A DNA stretch of 64,000 bases from Heterobilharzia americana (taxonomy: Eukaryota; Platyhelminthes; Trematoda; Strigeidida; Schistosomatidae), in NCBI GenBank assembly GCA_944470555.2, contig OX104127.1, positions 57,196,140 to 57,260,139 on the forward strand, given 5' to 3'. Both the position numbers and the translations under genes were made by a program. Positions 61,922-64,000 of the stretch are shown one piece after another (the first letter of the stretch is position 1; each line of letters begins with the position of its first letter). The notes beneath the pieces are model-generated. The model saw nothing but the letters and a program-made list of their open reading frames with translations, did not search any database and was not told the origin of the DNA.

Positions 61922-63535
61922 TTGTTGTTGGTGTCTGACGAGGTGCCTGCGAGAGCCGAAGCTGTACCAGTCGAGTGGATTCGCATGGACAGTCGTCTGT
62001 GTGCTGCTAAGTTGGGTTTTATTGGAGTGGGAGGTAATTAGTAAAGAAGAGGATATCTCGTCGTCATCTCTGTCTTTACGTTAACTGACTGTAGCTGAGA
62101 TGGAGTTGAGGATGACTACTACCTTCGACTGGGTGACCTTGACCAGGTGTACTCAGCAGATATTGAAGTGTAGACTGGGGACTTGAATGCACATGTGAGG
62201 TTTTTATAGGTTGAAAGGAGGAGGGAGGGTGGTTTGGGTATTTAGTGTGTATTAGTCGGTGGCAGATTATTTATTGTGGAAAGTCCTGTAGAGCTTTACA
62301 CAGATGAAAACTAGTTTCTAGCCAGTGTATTTTTGCCAGCACAGCTATCTTCATTGTGTGAGATTATTTCTTCCCTGTGTCACTCAAGCCTAGACGTAAA
62401 TAGATCATAGCGGAGTTATTTAGTGATGGGGTGAATGTGTTCGAAACCATTGCTCCTATTGGAGCATCTATCTGGACTGTGACCACACTTGAGAATGCGT
62501 GAAATTTATCTTGGTTTTTGGTTGTGATGAAAATCGTCATGCGGAACGAGTCGACAGTAGGAAACTGGTTGCACGCAGTATAGTGACTGTATACTAAACG
62601 AAGCTATTTGTGTCACTGTCAGAAAGCATAGATGAACACTAGGTGGAGTTACAAGATGCCATGGAAAGGGCAAGTGAAGCTGGTTTTGGCTTTAAAGAAG
62701 GGTGTGCTTGCAAACACTGACTATCTGTGAGTACTATAGAACATCGTGGATCGTGAGGCGTATGGGTGCATTCTGGCTAGTGGCGACTTCAATGGTGTAT
62801 GTAAGTCTCTTACAAGGCATGTCAAACAATACTTGCCTAAGAACTGAAAGACCTGTTAGTCAGAACGTGCGAGTGAGATGGAATTATTGGCAGATGCACC
62901 TGGCAGTAGTCAGAAGGTGTTTCAGTCCATTTGAGCCACGGTCAGGTAGAAGCGTGATATCAGTGGAACGGTCTGTGAAGCCTTTTTAGAAGCCTATTCG
63001 TCAATATTTACTTAGACTATCGATTTCGCCTGTATAAGTTGGTAATTAGATAGAAGATTTGTTGAAGTTGCTTGTAGAACTGTTCGACATGTGCATAATA
63101 CGAAACGTAATGAATTTACTGTTTTTAGTTGTGTAGCCTAAGAATTCATGATGTAGCGTACACTTGTCCGAAGATTGTCGAACAGAAGGCTGTATCGTTT
63201 ATGTATAAAATTGACGATATTTGTACTAATTTTCACATTGTAGAGGTGATTATGGGAAAGGGTGGGTATTTGAGCTAGGAATCTGATTACCGGGATAGTT
63301 GATTCTCGAATTTAGATCCTACAAGCTGAAGTGATTTTAATTCTATTTTGCGTATATGGTTTTAGACGTGTCGAAGAAGGTGAAAGAGCCTAAATGTAAG
63401 TCTCATTTGCCATCGATTGGTGGTTCGCCTACCCGAGGAGGAGATGTGAATTTCAAGTATCCACGGCCTCCAAGTCGCAGAACTCTTGTCGAGAAGAAAC
63501 CGGTGTCTACTGTGGACAGTAATGGTTCTTCAAGG
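52043..63535 (+). CDS. Putative shugoshin-like coiled-coil protein, right copy, exons 1-10 (3' partial)
   Basis: Exons: 52043-52145, 52183-52215, 52250-52301, 52331-52389, 52423-52580, 54518-54587, 55466-55678, 57613-57862, 59805-60106, 63366-63535, ending in phase 0 at a gtgag donor. Exon 11 would lie past base 64000. The reading frame is open throughout, as in the left copy, so neither is an obvious pseudogene in the visible part. Differences I saw: Trp here versus Cys on the left in exon 9 (59932-59934), and a tight cluster in exon 10 (T462, D464, S465 here; K, N, N on the left). It is transcribed away from the inverted-repeat axis, divergent from the left copy. Exon 6 (70 bp) is the least certain; it was chosen because it alone repairs the phase between exons 5 and 7. 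The same family caveat applies. Confidence 0.72.
52960..54235 (+). mobile_element. RTE-like RT middle and 3' part, right arm
   Basis: Mirror of 25454-26729; sense to the host gene, in intron 5. Confidence 0.75.
56900..57370 (+). mobile_element. Decayed non-LTR element 3' end, right arm
   Basis: Mirror of 22325-22795. Confidence 0.5.
58458..58570 (-). mobile_element. Degenerate hammerhead SINE, right arm
   Basis: Mirror of 21126-21235. Confidence 0.65.
59272..59592 (-). mobile_element. RTE-like 3' end, right arm
   Basis: Mirror of 20110-20430; the arms differ by a few bases here. Confidence 0.7.
60270..60390 (+). mobile_element. Possible tRNA-derived SINE, right arm
   Basis: Mirror of 19320-19440. 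Confidence 0.4.
61426..61483 (-). ncRNA. Sm-alpha-type hammerhead ribozyme, decayed, right arm
   Basis: Mirror of 18218-18275 with the same stem II and core-flank defects, so the decay predates the arm duplication or was homogenised. Confidence 0.8.
61640..62990 (+). mobile_element. RTE-like 5' ORF part: endonuclease, right arm
   Basis: Mirror of 16702-18059: CDTTILTSRSPLKQATFNVRT at 61665-61725, SRLCAAKLGF near 61990, FTLTDCS near 62080, GDLNAH near 62180. Degenerate. In host intron 9, sense orientation. Confidence 0.75.
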
Positions 63536-64000
63536 GTGAGCTTCAGTTTTGCATTAAATAATATTTTCAGTAGTTTTATGTGGGTTTTACATTGTAAAGA
63601 GTTACAGTGAACATGGTTTTACTATCAACTGGTACACATAAATGCATCGTTTACTGACGTAATGATGACGATTAAAAATCAGGGGAACAGAGGAAGACAG
63701 AGTGGTAAAGGAATTATTAGATGCTTGACGGGTGACGAAGTATGGCAAATGTATGACAATAGTCTAGAAGATAAGATATTTACAAGATACTGGTAAATAA
63801 GCGCCAGTTAGATGATTTTGTGAATGCAGTTATTAGAAAGTTGATTTTCTAGGAGTTAGAATGAAGTTTGTTCAGTGGAATAATTTCAAGATATTGTATT
63901 GTGAGTGAGATCGCTTCGGACTGGTTTTTGCATAGAATGTCTAACCCTTGGATTGAGATCAATCTGGTAGCCGATTGGAGATAGTTATGCAGCATGCAGT

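Larger units (their letters stand above)
43424..64000. repeat. Right arm of giant inverted repeat (runs off window)
   Basis: Reverse-complement partner of 15692-36263. It is still matching at base 64000, so it continues past the window. The remaining left sequence predicts that the last exon of the host gene (left 14203-14412) lies roughly 1.3-1.5 kb beyond the right edge if the arm extends that far. Scattered substitutions and short indels separate the arms. Confidence 0.95.

Noticed and set aside
1..64000. CRISPR arrays, bacterial operons or prophage
   Set aside because: No repeat-spacer array, no Shine-Dalgarno-led gene clusters; introns and LINEs show a eukaryotic nuclear genome.

Overview
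The window looks like a blood-fluke (Schistosoma-type trematode) nuclear genome. Four things point there: tRNA-derived SINEs carrying type I hammerhead ribozymes (the schistosome Sm-alpha type), CR1-like, RTE-like and Penelope-like retroelement debris at high density, a gene whose first four introns are only 29-37 nt long while later ones are kilobases long, and no bacterial-style operons. Nearly every stretch of open frame is a retroelement fragment. I support one host gene, present twice.

The dominant structure is a giant inverted repeat. The left arm runs 15692-36263 and the right arm 43424-64000, so each arm is at least 20.6 kb. They flank a 7.16-kb spacer (36264-43423), with the axis near 39843. 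The right arm is still matching where the window stops, so the true arm is longer. By eye the arms differ by roughly one percent or less, and they share even the disabling lesions inside their retrotransposons.

Each arm carries, from the spacer outward: an old, internally deleted CR1-like element (copy 2); a 0.9-kb unidentified segment; a younger CR1-like element (copy 1) with two shared 1-bp deletions in ORF2; then, about 87 bp beyond its 3' end, the start codon of the host gene, transcribed away from the axis. The left gene copy (27646 down to 14203) is complete: 11 coding exons whose splice phases all agree, giving 539 codons. The right copy has exons 1-10, and exon 11 falls outside the window. 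The protein has an N-terminal coiled coil, a basic C-terminal P-S-R-R region and a KEN box. A shugoshin-like cohesion protector is the best guess, but only tentatively. Its introns are filled with RTE-like fragments, SINEs and a decayed hammerhead.

The spacer is nested repeat: a third CR1-like copy on the + strand is interrupted by a fragment of a second CR1-like family, followed by a minus-strand ORF1 scrap and about 2.5 kb that I cannot assign. The left spacer junction cuts copy 2 directly against copy 3, while copy 2-type sequence may continue on the right.

The region left of the arm (1-15691) has two nearly identical RTE-like 3' pieces (one with a CCTA minisatellite), a fold-back hammerhead SINE with target-site duplications, a CR1-like 3' piece, Penelope-like RT and GIY-YIG remnants, RTE-like fragments, a 70-bp tandem repeat and the last exon of the host gene. 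Much of 6.1-12.9 kb is AT-rich sequence in which I recognise no gene. All calls were made by eye; element boundaries are approximate, and identity values need an alignment.
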